Source: Sabethes cyaneus (taxonomy: Eukaryota > Arthropoda > Insecta > Diptera > Culicidae). Taken from it: 64,000 bases of DNA. The position numbers were made by a program, and so were the translations under genes. The stretch is from the NCBI RefSeq assembly GCF_943734655.1, contig NC_071355.1, positions 239,764,027-239,828,026 on the forward strand. The letters are read 5' to 3'. Positions 11,650 through 25,659 of the stretch are shown piece after piece. How positions within the stretch are numbered: the first letter of the stretch is position 1; each line of letters starts with the position of its first letter. The notes under the pieces are model-generated. The model worked only from the letters and a program-made list of their open reading frames with translations. It had not been told where the DNA came from and searched no databases.

Positions 11650-11841
11650 TTAACCGTTATGTGTTCGACAGGGTACCCGGGTACCTTTTCAGCTTTCAAA
11701 GTACGAAATTCTAAAGTTTTCTTTGATCAAGGATACTGAAACTCTGTGACATCTAAGAACTAGTTGAATTGCAACTTTTCATAAAATAAGTTTTCATGTA
11801 GTACTTAAGGGGGTGGAATGGGGGGGCTTCGAATTTTTTTA

Positions 11842-12814
11842 CCCCTTAAGTGCTCGACAAGGGTACCCGGGTACCCACAAATTGAAACGCTTGTAACTTT
11901 GGCAATTTTTGACCGATTCGGACACTTTTACCACCAAAAGATTCAGAAACTTATCCACTTCCAGTGTGGTTATAACAGAGCCGGAAGTGGTTCATCTGGT
12001 TCCCGGAAATCCGGCAGTCCGAGGATGTGTTCCGGAATTAAAGCACTTTTTATATTTTTGGATGTAATTATAGTAATATGGGTGTCCAAAGCTCTTCCAA
12101 TTACTCCGACAGGTCATTCTTCATTGTTTTAAGACAATACAATGATATATCCTCGGAATGGCCATTCTGCGACAAGTTCCCGTGGGACCTCCTGTGGCCA
12201 TAAAACTGTTTGGTTTGCAACACTGGCAATATGGGTGTCTAAATTCATGAAATTACTCCAGAAGATCAGTTTTCATTATTTTGATTCTATCTGATGATTT
12301 TGCCACGGCATGGCCATTCCGGAACATATTCCCGTGGGGCTTCACAGTTGTCCAAAACCAAAAATATGTGCGCATTAGAGTTTTGAGTGGGAAAACTTGA
12401 TTTTAGGTTTATGGAACCTTTGGGAGAGTTTCTTGAAATTAAAAGTTCTATCGTATGGTGAAATTCAAATTTTGAATAATCCCCCTAAAAGTGAAATAAA
12501 AAATTTATTTTTCTGCAGCTTCAATATAACACATTGATGAGTTCTGCAAAGTTTTAGAGCATATTATTACAAGAAATTTTGCTGAAGACCATAACCTTCT
12601 ATCTCTTCAGCGAAGATAGAAAAGTCCAATTTCTTATATGTGAATCTTCAAAATCAGTTTTTCTATTTTAGCTCTTTTTGTAGTTGTTGTATGATTTTTT
12701 CATGTTCTAGAAAGTTGTACAAATAGTAAAAATAAACAACTTTGCCGAATGTAGTATACCTCTATCTTTGTTTATTTAGGAGCTGTAAAACTTTTGTTAT
12801 AATAAATATCCTAA
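11842..12814 (+). repeat. Left arm of foldback element
   Basis: Nearly identical in reverse complement to 12955-13927. Over the roughly 95 comparable codons of the frame read from both arms I see only a few differences. The left side also carries an extra 170 bp with a second copy of the palindromic GGGTACCCGGGTACC motif (11671-11685 and 11861-11875), absent on the right. A diverged fragment of this arm sits at 37935-38098. Confidence 0.85.
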
Positions 12815-12954
12815 ATCTGACCCCGAAATACTCAACTATGCACAAACAGATACAAATTACATTACATGAATCTGAAACTAAACAAAAAACTACAAAAAGT
12901 CAGGAAGTTTGATTTGTATCCGTCTGAGCATAGTCGCGTAATTGGGGATCAAAA

Positions 12955-13927
12955 TTAGGGTATTTATTATAACAAAAGTTTTACAGCTCCTAAATAAGCA
13001 AAGATAGAGGTATACTACATTCGGCAAAGTTGTTTATTTTTACTATTTGTACAACTTTCTAGAACGTGAAAAAATCATACAACAACTACAAAAAGAGCTA
13101 AAATAGAAAAACTGATTTTGAAGATTCACATATAAGAAATTGGACTTTTCTATCTTCGCTGAAGAGATAGAAGGTTACGGTCTTCAGCAAAATTTCTTGT
13201 AATAATATGCTCTAAAACTTTGCAGAACTCATCAATGTGTTATATTGAAGCTGCAGAAAAATAAATTTTTTATTTCACTTTTAGGGGGATTATTCAAAAT
13301 TTGAATTTCACCATACGATAGAATTTTTAATTTCAAGAAACTCTCCCAAAGGTTCCATAAACCTAAAATCAAGTTTTCCCACTCAAAACTCTAATGCGCA
13401 CATATTTTTGGTTTTGGACAACTGTGAAGCCCCACGGGAATATGTTCCGGAATGGCCATGCCGTGGCAAAATCATCAGATAGAATCAAAATAATCAAAAA
13501 TGACCTTCTGGAGTAATTTCATGAATTTAGACACCCATATTGCCAGTGTTGCAAACCAAACAGTTTTATGGCCACAGGAGGTCCTACGGGAACTTGTCAC
13601 AGAATGGCCATTCCAAGGATATATCATTGTATTGTCTTAAAACAATGAAGAATGACCTTTCGGAGTAATTGGAAGAACTTTGGACACCCATATTACTATA
13701 ATTACATCCAAAAATATAAAAAGTGCTTTAATTCCGGAACACATCCTTGGACTGCCGGATTTCCGGGAACCAGATGAGCCACTTCCGGCTCTGTTATAAC
13801 CACACTGGAAGTGGATAAGTTCCTGAATCTTTTGGTGGTAAAAGTGTCCGAATCGGTCAAAAATTGCCAAAGTTACAAGCGTTTCAATTTGTGGGTACCC
13901 GGGTACCCTTGTCGAGCACTTAAAGGT
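12955..13927 (-). repeat. Right arm of foldback element
   Basis: Reverse complement of the left arm. Transcription across the pair from a neighbouring promoter would give a long hairpin RNA. The loop between the arms (12815-12954) has only weak residual complementarity. Confidence 0.85.
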
Positions 13928-13956
13928 GTTTTTTTTGTCGAACACATAACGGTTAA

Positions 13957-14016
13957 CCTAAAATTCTCGCTTTCAGTCTGGGATAGATTGCTTCTGCCGT
14001 CCCGCATTCGTCCAAA
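13957..14016 (-). pseudogene. RTE retroelement, continuation after insert
   Basis: Matches the copy at 36204-37705 at about 36945-37005 on the same strand (the region after FADD, with the shared word GATTGC-TC-GCCGTCCC). It continues the relic that ends at 11649, with a single TTAA left at the join. The similarity fades after about 14016. Confidence 0.75.
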
Positions 14017-14385
14017 AAAATCTGATCACTTTATGTAAACCAGACCAAGGTTAACTTTAGAAAGTTGGCTGTTCCGCTCTCCCTAAGCACACCACTTCAC
14101 ACGCGTGCCCTGATATACAATGTACAGATACAATGTAGAATGTAGTATAATAATAGTTTAATTTTTCTCTCTGGTAATCACACAAATGAAAGCAGAGTAC
14201 TTATCTTGAGTTTTCCATAGTTCCTATGGTTTCTTGTTATGGTTAAAGGATGGTTCTAGAGTACCGTCAAACACCAAAACGCCTTAACTGTACCTCATAA
14301 AAAGGAAAGAAAAATTATTAGTTTACTATTTAATACAATAATGGAACGTGTGATTCCGCTTGTCTAAACTACATTTGTAAGATTA
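14017..14385. other. No recognised content
   Basis: No motif, repeat partner or plausible frame was seen. Confidence 0.5.
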
Positions 14386-14387
14386 GG

Positions 14388-14525
14388 CCGGTGCCACGCG
14401 ACAGCGCACCTCCTAACTCAGCTACTCCATTTCAAAGATGGAGCATTATCGGGTATGGCCGCGTGGAGGTAGGAACTTGGAACGGACAGAGCTGTGCTGA
14501 ACGCGTTATGTTGCCTTCTCCATTT
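14388..14525 (+). repeat. Dispersed repeat, partner at 53.8 kb
   Basis: Shared blocks with the reverse complement of 53760-53885 are CCACGC-CAGC-GCACCTCCTA, CAGC-ACTC, ATTA-CGGGTA-GG-CGCGTG and AGGTAGGA. An internal CTCCAT-ATGGAG hairpin is present at about 14425-14443. The nature of the element is unknown. Confidence 0.5.
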
Positions 14526-14542
14526 CACACCCATTTTTTCCT

Positions 14543-14656
14543 TCTTTTCCCAATCTTTCTCTGTTTCTCAGGGTCTAAGTTGATTTCTCAAACCTAGCCT
14601 TCTCTAGAATCGAAAGAAGGGTGCGTTGCGTTTTCACAACGCCGGGAGGAAATGGG
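14543..14656 (-). mobile_element. End fragment of TTAA element (47.4-kb type)
   Basis: The last 114 bp before the TTAA at 14657-14660 match the reverse complement of the left end of the element at 47444-48554: GGGAGGAAATGGG terminus, GCGTTGCGTTTTC-CAACGC, CTTCTCTAGAA and CAATCTTT blocks. Only this terminus is present; the other end is missing or unrecognisable. Confidence 0.7.
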
Positions 14657-14859
14657 TTAAGTCAGACCGAACCAAGTGACAAAACTCTGATTTCGAGAAA
14701 AACGCGTTCAAAGTTTGCTGCTCTCTATGGTTTATAGCTATCAATCATTCGAAATCATCTCATAACTCTGGTTGTTTGCAACATTTCTGAAGCCTGATTA
14801 GAGTAAAATGTAGCTTAGAAAATTCTTGATCGTTTGCTGTCATTAACTCGTTTTTTAAA

Positions 14860-15285
14860 TTTTACGACTTGGTCCGATCTGATTTAACACCGACGAGTTG
14901 TATCCTTGAACACCACCGTGGGGTAAACTGCCAATTCAATACACATTCGATGGTAGAATGGTACTCGTAACGAGCGACAATTGCTCCAATATTGAATGTA
15001 ATTCCATCGAGATAATGAGTTAATTTGACATTCTGACTTGTTGACTTTGGGAATTCTTCTTTCAAGCAAGAAGAGGCAGATATTAGAGCCTGCACATCAT
15101 GTATGTTATAAGAAATTGATCTAATCGGATAAGAATTCATTATAGCTGCGACCTGAGAAAGAACAGTTGTAAAGTCTTCATAGGAAAAACTTGATCACCC
15201 GCAATCTTCGCGAGTAGCTGTTTCGCGAATCTAATTGCAGACTCCCAGAGTCCACCGTGATCGGGTAAACGAGCTGAAATGAAGT
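14860..15285 (-). pseudogene. BEL/Pao integrase remnant
   Basis: On the minus strand, about 15275-15170 encodes ARLPDHGGLWESAIRFAKQ-LLAKIAGDQVF, the GGLWE block of BEL/Pao integrases. A separate frame follows (SQVAAIMNSYPIRSI; compare the conserved QVEAILNSRPL), which stays open to 14862. The frames do not join, so the copy is dead. The catalytic core upstream is absent. It is a different lineage from the copy at 8105-9198. Confidence 0.7.
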
Positions 15286-15289
15286 ATCA

Positions 15290-15940
15290 TTTAACTCCTC
15301 TATCAGCTAGAAAATCACCAAACTAGCGATTCCCAGTCAGCATTTTGATATGTATAATGTATAATGTAGATTGCACTGAGGACTAATTTTGAGCGATACA
15401 CTTATATAGGTATTTCAATACGATAAGATCCTATTAAGCGCTGCCAGCTACATACAGCCATACAACTTTGTGTTGAAAATCGTATGTTTGTCAGCTAATT
15501 ACTAGCATTATAAACGATAGAATATCAACTTGTGCGCGCTTTATTAGGCTTTATTTACGAATCCGAATTTGTTAAGAGATATTTACGATAATTTTCCCAC
15601 ATTGATATACGAGTTTGTGCTGGTTGGGTTGTGCTCAGTGGTGTACCATGATAAGATCCAAAATCGTTCACGCTTCGTAGCCGTCGAGTGCCACCGGCAC
15701 AAAGATAAAAAAAAAGTTGATCACTTCAAACGTATTTTGCCAGTCATGTTCCTTGTGTTAGTAGAGTTTATGACAAGCCCATCGCAGCATCCTTCCTAAA
15801 AGGCTTGGAACTCTCCTTGTTTCACCCAATATCCTGACGTTTGACGTGAAACCTGCAAGGCCGGCACGTAACACAGCTTAATCAAGTTCGTTGGAAATGG
15901 TTTTCAATTATAATCTGATATAACTCATTTTGAAAAGTTT
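15290..15940. other. No recognised content
   Basis: A 76-codon plus-strand frame at 15569-15799 has no recognisable motif. Nothing else was seen. Confidence 0.4.
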
Positions 15941-15944
15941 TTGG

Positions 15945-16080
15945 GATTTCCTGAATCATACACCGCCTTAAAGTCTATAAACAGATGATGGGTCAGCCAG
16001 TAGAATTCTTAAATTATGTCGAACATCTGTGGCAAGGTGTGGAACATTTGGCCAATCGTGAAGCGTTCCTCTAGAAAACT
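15945..16080 (-). pseudogene. Diverged RTE-type relic
   Basis: The minus strand keeps the word order of the first reverse-transcriptase aspartate region of RTE elements. Counterparts at 33050-33140 and 37290-37400 read FVDF-AAYDTV and FTLRQIFQK. Here it is heavily diverged and lacks an open frame. It may be a different RTE subfamily from the others in the window. Confidence 0.4.
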
Positions 16081-16379
16081 TCAATTGTAATGGGAATTTC
16101 ACTAAAAAGTAGCGTCGTTCTGACAGTAAAATTCGAAACTACGAAAGTATCACCACAAAACAATAATACCAATAAATGATTAGATTTTATTTTCTTTTTC
16201 CGACTGTTGGTAAACAAGTCAGCCGAATTCTTTTATTTTTCTATCGGGAAAAATTGTGATATAAAAAGTGAGAACCAGAAGAACTGAAAAATCTTGATTT
16301 TAGACTAAAACTAAAATTAGATATTGACTAAGCGAAGGTGAGACTCGAAGTCACACCTGTGAGCTGAGAGTAAAACCAA

Positions 16380-16422
16380 CACGAAATGCAGCACCGGGAC
16401 TTTGCTTTGCTACATAGATACA
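16380..16422 (+). mobile_element. SINE family A, 3' tail fragment
   Basis: The stretch CGAAATGCAGCACC-GGACTTTGCTTTGC matches the last part of the SINEs at 1375-1586 and 10824-11044. The tRNA head is missing. Confidence 0.55.
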
Positions 16423-16429
16423 GTCAAAA

Positions 16430-19400
16430 GAAAGCTATTGTTTTGTTTTTCATGCAATAATCATTATCTGGACGAATGGCAGGCAAGAAATTGTTTTCGA
16501 AATTAATTTAAAATTGCGTTTCCTTGTATCTAATTGATAGCGAATTCAAGGTACGTAACCGAATTTTCCGTAATTTCGAAGAAAAAAACACTGTTTTGTT
16601 GTGATAGTCCAAATTCACTATAACGGAGATAACCGGAATATATGACCAAAACACCCAGAATGTACCTCCAACGCTATGTAACCCTATGAGATGCAACTAC
16701 GTTACTGATGCTAGTCTTAACCGCAATTTGACATAATTTGTTTGAGCATTTATACACTAACTTGACTGTGGCGCTGCGGTTTTAATCAGGGCACTGACAT
16801 CTATACATCATTGTTACACGAATATTGTTAAGTTTGTAACGCTTCGTTTTCGGGCCCACAGCATAAGAAAGTGTTCGTGTGGTGCTTGCACCAGTCGTCG
16901 TTTAGTTCGAAAACATGACGTCCTGTCAGGGGTCTGGTTTTCGCAACAGGCAAAAGAAGGCGCTTATTGGAAGTGTGTTTTCGAGAATTGAAATAACAAA
17001 AATTCACAAAATAATTTTTGATGCAATTTTCTTGAATTGAAGTTTAAATAAAAAAATTATGTGCGGCTCTGTGGCTTTAAAAGCGAAGACCGAGTTATTT
17101 GCACTTTATTGTGCAATGATTTTAAAACTCAACATCCATTTCACAGCAACATATTGTCGATTGTAGCATTGCCACACATTTCAAGAGACAGAGCTGAGTC
17201 CGCGGCTATGAACTCATCATACACGGGAAGGATTCTTCATATCTATCATCATTTCCAGTGCATCCCCGTAATGCTCGTCGGGGAAGTTTATTACCATGTG
17301 GCATTCACGTGTTTAGCCCCGGTCCGATTGGCTGACTAGCGGCACACTTGATAAAGCCAACGGAAGCGGAAACTATTGAGTTCAACTCGACTGAACGATT
17401 AATTGAAACTATTGCAATGAGCGCAGGAGTGCTATCTCTTCCATATTGCCCATTATTATTAATTCTGCATGAGTAGATTGATGAGCGATGATCCTCACTA
17501 AATACTCGTTGCTCTCTCAGGTGGATGGACGGATGGATGCATCCGTGGCACAAATCAGACCGGGCATCATCCGACCCTGCTGTTGGACGAGCCGTTGCTG
17601 CCTGCTGCTGCTGCTGCTGCTAACAGAAGTTATTAGGCCCACTCAGCGATTCCCAACCTCGTGGAAACACGTGCATGCACTGAGGTTGAGCACCATTAAA
17701 TTGAGGTGGACAATAAATTGAACTTCGTTACTGCCAGTTGAAGGACTCGATTTGTTCGTGCACAACCCAGCTGTGCAGGTTGCGTCGGCAAAGCACTATC
17801 AGTTTGATTACCCGTGAACCGGACTAAACGAACTGCGGTCCAGCGATTGAAGTAGAAACCTGGTAGAGGAGAGTGGAGATGGTTGGTACTTCCTTTACAG
17901 CTGTCATTACAATCAACCGCGAAGCAGTTGGAGAATTAGTGCAGGATGTCCTGATTAGTCTGTTTCTCTAGCAGCAGCAGCAGCAGTGCCACACAAAGGG
18001 GATCATATCGAGAACCACAAGGTTGCGGTTCTCCAGCCTCGCCGAACCCAACGAAGAGTAAAGTGTAAGGGAAAACAACGCAAATCCTTCTTCGTCTCGC
18101 TTCGGTGTACCGGTGAGCACCGGCAAGTGCACCGCAGCACCGTGCGCCGACGGTAAAATTTCCCGCTAATTAAGCGGAAGTCGGCATCATAGGACTTCGC
18201 TGCTCGGCAGGGAATTGTGCTAGCTGCTGCTGATTGACCGAGCCGATGGTTATTGGAAACGATTACCAGTTATTAAGGACGCGATTGTGTTGCACTTTGC
18301 GATAGCGACTTGATTTACTACTTTTGACAGTGCAAACAAACAGTAACTGTAATTACCGATCTCATTTAGGGACATTTAGAAACAATATGACAAAATAAAT
18401 TGTGACATTTAATTTGTCGAAAATTAATATGAATACTTTCATGATTATGCAGCAAATGCAGTTTCAACAATTCTCAATCACTAATATGTACTTACACCAG
18501 CAAGCGCAGGCAGGCAGCCAGAACCATCAAAGCAAATTGTTCATTATATTTTGATTATTCTAATTCCACAGATGCAAATGCATGCTGACTATAAACCTCT
18601 ACCGTTGAGTACATTCGTGCATAAATTCGACAGCAGAGCTTTGTTTCGCCGAGTGCTGTAACTAAATTCCAACGAAAATCTGGGCCCGTTATTAAATATT
18701 ACATTTTCAGTCCTCGCGTGCTGTGCGTGGGAAAATAATTGTCATGTGATTTGGAGCTATTAGCTCTTCGTTGGAATTCGATTCTTCGAGTTCTCGCTGA
18801 CAGAATATCTAACTCCCACGTCGCAATGTAATGTGCTCGTGAAACTGAGAGCAGGGAAAAAAACAACCGGTAAATGAACAAGCAAAGCGCAAAATTATCC
18901 CTGAATCTGCTGTTGTACGCCAGCGAACAACAGAAGTAGGGAAAAAAGCACAAAGGCGTAAAGTTGGTTCGGTTATTCTCCCGCCTCCTCCACCCCGTTG
19001 GGTGTTATAATCGTGAAAGCTGCTACATTTTTTCACCTCTTTTTTCCTGGCTGTCTGGTAGTCTAAAGTTGCAGATGAAAGTCGGCGCAAAGACAGAGAC
19101 AAAGTGGGAGATAGTAAGAAAAATAGTGGAAAAATCCCGGCACTGCGGACAGCTTTTACTGGTATAAATCTTTTCGCACCCTCGAGCAGTGCCGCACCGC
19201 CACCATCAACGTCAGGAAAGTTGGTGTTGTCGGTAGTTGAAAGTGCGATTGAGTGGAAATTTAGCTGTGACTGGCAAGCAGCGCGGAAAAAATATTCTTG
19301 CGCTTTTTTTACCCAGCGGGGATTTTCTCCCGATATTTAGTGCTTTCGGATGAAGTATTCGTGCGCCAGGGGAGCTGAGCTGTAGGGTGGATCACGCTTT

Positions 19401-19945
19401 GTTGTTTGTTGTTGTTGTAGTTGTTGTAGATCTGCGTTGTATTTTTTTCCTGTATCACACTCGAATGAAGTAAGTCCAACTATGTATGTAGAACTCGTCC
19501 AGGTAGAAAAAATAACAAACTTCACCCGGCATAAAAAAATAAATGTAAAATTAAATGATTCAAGTAATACAGTTTTATTGATCGATAATTTCTAATACAT
19601 ACTAACCATTAATGTGTTTTTTCTACAATACCAATTTTATTTGTGACGGAAACTAGTGACCTAACTGTTGTTAATGCATAAAGTTTCCTTTTTTTCTTCA
19701 ATTCTTCTTTTCAAACCTTATTAATTCAGATGAACAATAAATGATAATAGTTGTTTAACCAAACCTGAAGATAATAAATGATAAGGTTTTCATTTCATTT
19801 GCGAGTATAGTTAATAATCTTCATCTCAATATAACAATATAACAAAAGAAGGCTAACAGAACGGAAGCTAACCCGGGAGTGTCCAACCACAAACAATAAT
19901 AATTTTCCAATCTCGAAGATATTCGGTGCGAAATATGACAGCGTA
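16430..19945. other. Unique-looking DNA, no gene supported
   Basis: This is the longest stretch in the first third without an element. It is richer in GC from about 17.4 to 19.4 kb, with CTG runs at 17601-17622 and CAG runs near 17971-17986. Frames of 60-97 codons overlap on both strands and carry no motif. It could be intron or intergenic sequence of a host gene. Confidence 0.5.
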
Positions 19946-19949
19946 AGAC

Positions 19950-20328
19950 TAATGAAAAGAACCACTAGCAACGGCACTTCAGTGGATAATTTTGAGGATT
20001 TGCGAGAGGAGGAGAAACTACCGGAGAAATGGATGGAATGTGCTCTCCCAGATCATGTTACATCATTTATTTCCTATAACAAGCGATTTCGTAGGCCAAT
20101 ACCAGGTGGTCTATTTTACACTCCGACAAATCTTCCAGAATACAACAATAAATCTAAGCGCTGGTCGCAGTGGTTTCGATTTTAATAAACAATCCTACAG
20201 AAATGTCGGAAGTAAAACGCGCCCACGCATCATATTTTCGTCGATTTCAATAGAATCGCACGCGAACAGCTACGATGGCTAAACTGAAGCGGCTGATCAA
20301 AGCTACCCTGGATGGACTGTCCCGTATG
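19950..20328 (+). pseudogene. RTE retroelement relic
   Basis: The plus strand follows the N-terminal half of the RTE reverse transcriptase in pieces. First comes LREEEKLPEKWM (compare the EEEKLPEEWM block of the copy at 36204-37705), then decayed counterparts of the FVGQYQ and TLRQIFQ segments, then PTHHIFVDF in another frame, then a match to LKRLIKATLDG. Several blocks between these are deleted and the frame is lost. Confidence 0.65.
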
Positions 20329-20329
20329 T

Positions 20330-20820
20330 TATTGCTATTGTTAATGTTTCGAGATAATTTTAGTTGAAAGTCAGAAGTAAAAAGTCGACCACAGGCTTAT
20401 TTTTGCTCATCTTAACCATAAAGAGCCAGTAACATCTGTTTCTCACAACGACCAACCATACTTTTATTTACTGTTCAACCGTTTGCTTTTTCTCTGAACG
20501 ATGCATGAATTCTGCTTTTTCTTACAATCACTCATCTTGTACAGAAAGAGCAAAACTACAAGCTAATCTTTTCTTCACACACAGAAGACCAGAGACTACT
20601 TGCTAAGAAATATACCAAAGAGTACATCGGGCAAGGAATTATATGGACTGAAACAATTTGCTCCCTGACCTTGTGAACATGCATTCGGTAGAGCTCCGGC
20701 AGAAAAAGAAAGATGAAACTAAACTGATGCTCGTTCGGGGGCCATGCAAAGCCAAGTAAAAGCAAGAAAAACACTCGTCGTTAATCACCGTCTCCATCCG
20801 ACTGAGAGAAAGCAAATCAA
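20330..20820. other. No recognised content
   Basis: No motif or repeat partner was seen. It borders the TTAA at 20821-20824. Confidence 0.5.
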
Positions 20821-20824
20821 TTAA

Positions 20825-21662
20825 CCCCTCTAAGGTCTACATCATTTTTAGCACCGCAAAAGTAACTAAAATGGTCGTAACATTTTTATCTCTCAATATT
20901 TTTTACTAAATTTGGGGGATTTCCAGAAAATCTTTTCAATTTTTATAATATCTGTAGATAATGGCCATATGTCTTATGGCTCCGGAGTTATTCCGGAGTT
21001 CCTTGGGGGACCGCGACATGTCTTTTTTTGATAAAGTTGCCAAATATTTAAAATTTGGTGAAATCTGTTGATTTTTGTAAATATATCATCGACTGTGGAC
21101 GATGGTCGATTCCAGGACCCGTACAAGTTCTTTTGAAATCCGTTCCGTGCTTGAATCAGAAAAAAAACTCTCCCCGGTGCCGGAACTGGTCATATGGCCT
21201 CTGAGAGACATGAGATGATCGCCAATCGCCATTTTGTCGAATGCTGATGTTTTTTGATATGCGACACGACATACTTTACTGATGCCGAAATGTCCCTTTA
21301 TGGGAACCGGTTCCGGATTCATAGTGTCTCCTCGGATCCGGATGGTGCACGCCATGGCTCGTAACTGCGGCAAAGTTACTGATATGTCCACAGTCGATGA
21401 TATGTTTACCAAAATCAACAGATTTCAAACAAATTTTAAGTATTTGGCAACTTTATCAAAAAAGACTTGTCGCGGTCCCCCAAGGAACTCCGGAATAACT
21501 CGGGGGCCATAAGACATATGGTCATTATCTACAGATATTATAAAAATTGAAAAGATTTTCGGGAAATCCCCCAAATTTAGTGAAAAAATATTGGAAGATA
21601 AAAAAGTTACGACCATTTTAGTGAATTTTTCGATGCTAAAAATGATGTGGACCTTAGAGTGG
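20825..21662. mobile_element. 0.84-kb TTAA-flanked foldback element
   Basis: TTAA at 20821-20824 and 21663-21666 flank an element with a C-rich left end (CCCCTCTAAGGTC) and the matching GACCTTAGAG-GG right end (one base between them differs). The arms at 20825-21100 and 21386-21662 (about 276 bp) are close to perfect reverse complements. The 285-bp loop is unrelated to the loop of the element at 11654. No transposase frame is seen. The TTAA site points to a piggyBac-type non-autonomous element; that is an inference. Confidence 0.85.
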
Positions 21663-21734
21663 TTAATCTTCTGCGCTTTGTCAGTAAAACAATGAGAATT
21701 CAGGTTATTTTCAGACCACTGTATAAGCCTGGTC

Positions 21735-22080
21735 AAATGTCAAGTAAAATTTTACTTAAACGTCAAAAATTAATAATCGAAAAGTGAAGGAGAATAGTCG
21801 AAAGCTAAATATCAAAAGAAAAAATTCAAAAACCAGTAGTGAAAAGTTAGGAGCTAAATATCAAAAGCTTAAACATAAACATCAGAAAACATTTAAAAGT
21901 TTGAAATTGAACTGATTCAGAGCTATGATTGAACACTTTTATAAGCCAAAAGATAGAAGACATAGAAACTGGAATTAAGTTGAACGTGAAATTTGACTTG
22001 TAACCGGACTTGAAATTGAACATGAGAGCAGACACGAATGTTTGCTTGAAATTAGGTATGAAATCGGACTTAAATAATAG
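21735..22080 (-). repeat. Degenerate AATTTCAAGTCC-type repeat
   Basis: It contains diverged words such as ACTTGAAATTGAAC, the reverse complement of those at 4310-4862. The block near 21895-21945 is a recognisable reverse complement of 26010-26060 (shared GTTCAATCATAGCTC-GAATCAGTT). The two copies therefore bracket the Helitron-like element in inverted orientation. Confidence 0.6.
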
Positions 22081-22106
22081 ATAAGCTGTACCAATAAAAA
22101 TTGATT

Positions 22107-24548
<2,442 letters not shown>

Positions 24549-24676
24549 GGTATGTTAGTTATAGAATCAAAAACCACTGAACCAATCGGCGTGAAAATTT
24601 GCATGTGGGAGTTTTTGGGACCAGCGAAGGTTCTTATGATGGTCAGAGACCTCTCCCCCCACTAAAAGGGGGGGCT

Positions 24677-25030
24677 CCCACACAAATGAAGCACAAATTT
24701 CTGCAAAACTCGACAACTAATCAAGCAAATGGAACAAAATTTGGCATGTGAAGGTTTTTGGAGGCAAGAATTTTTTCTATGGTGAAATAGGACCCCTTAC
24801 CTTTTTAGGAGGGGTGGCTCCCATACAAATGACATACAAATTTCCTCATAACTCCAGTACTAATCAAGCAAATGGAGCCAAATTTAGCATGTGGGTGTTT
24901 TTGTAGGCATTTTTTTTCCATGATGAATTGAGACTCCTTCCCTCTTTTGGAAAGGACTTCCGGCCTCTCCCTCCTTCAATAATGGGGGCTGCTCTCATAC
25001 AAAAGAAATATAAATTTCCTTATATCTCCG
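24677..25030 (+). repeat. Diverged tandem units in Helitron-like body
   Basis: Three diverged copies of a unit start near 24677, 24821 and 24995, at spacings of about 143 and 174 bp. Each has GGCTCCCA-ACAAATGA, CAAATTTC-T-AACTC, AATCAAGCAAATGGA and TTGGCATGTG words where preserved. The last copy is cut short. Confidence 0.65.
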
Positions 25031-25512
25031 TTGGAAGCGCCGGCCACTGCGATGGGGGGGGGATCACTTCTATCTAGGTTTCCTAGATCTAGTGACCTCA
25101 TTGACCTCTTTTACTTTCTTTCAGTTGGGACACCCCTGCGATATGGTACTTTCTACGAAAAGATTTTCCGTGAAATGGTACGTCCCGCGTAAGGTTTTTC
25201 GGGAAATGTTATTCTGCGAAACTCTATATTCCGCGTTATGGTCAGCCGAGAATTGGTGTTCCGCAAAACAGTATTCGGCGAATATTTAAATGCTATCCGC
25301 TTTGTTTTGTCAGGCTAAGCAATGTGGGGGGGGGAGTTGTTTCTTACTTTACTGTGAGAAAAATTTGTATATTAAAACACCCATGAACTCCTCAGAAACT
25401 GGCAAAACTCGAGATTGTGACAAAGGTCATCCGAGATTCACGATTTATGTACAACACAGATTAATTTGTGGCAATACGAAGTTTTTCGGGTCAGCTAGTC
25501 TAATATATATAT

Positions 25513-25655
25513 CAGCAGTAGTTTAATGAGTAAAACATTTGGGTACCAACCGAAAAAGCGTGGGTCCGAGCCTCACATGCCATTACACAATCCAACATAT
25601 TTTTGGTCTTTATTGAAAATTTCCAGTTTATCCAATTAATCATTCTACACACCAG
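25513..25655 (+). mobile_element. tRNA-derived SINE, family B, copy 2
   Basis: Same tRNA-like head as 2978-3125: GCAGTAGTTTAATGAG, the loop GGGTACCAACC, and B-box equivalent GGGTCCGAGCCTC. The shared tail region (CCAGTTTATCCA-TTAATCATTC) follows. It starts within 15 bp of the 3' end of the Helitron-like element. Confidence 0.65.
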
Positions 25656-25659
25656 ACAC

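Larger units (their letters stand above)
11654..13952. mobile_element. 2.3-kb TTAA-flanked foldback element
   Basis: The element begins CCGTTATGTGTTCGACA at 11654 and ends with the exact reverse complement at 13952. It is flanked by TTAA at 11650-11653 and 13953-13956. Inside, two arms of about 970 bp face each other around a loop of about 140 bp. No transposase-like frame exists; the 104- and 102-codon frames are the same arm read twice. TTAA duplication and CC/GG ends are features of piggyBac-superfamily elements, so this is probably a non-autonomous relative. Family membership is inferred from the target site only. Removing it restores a continuous RTE sequence. Confidence 0.85.

Noticed and set aside
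11818..13945. Two near-identical frames of about 100 codons on opposite strands
   Set aside because: They are the same sequence read from the two arms of the foldback element, with no domain; the duplication is structural, not evidence of selection.
24677..25030. CRISPR-like spaced repeats
   Set aside because: The repeats are long, diverged and unevenly spaced, in a eukaryotic Helitron-like element; no CRISPR architecture.
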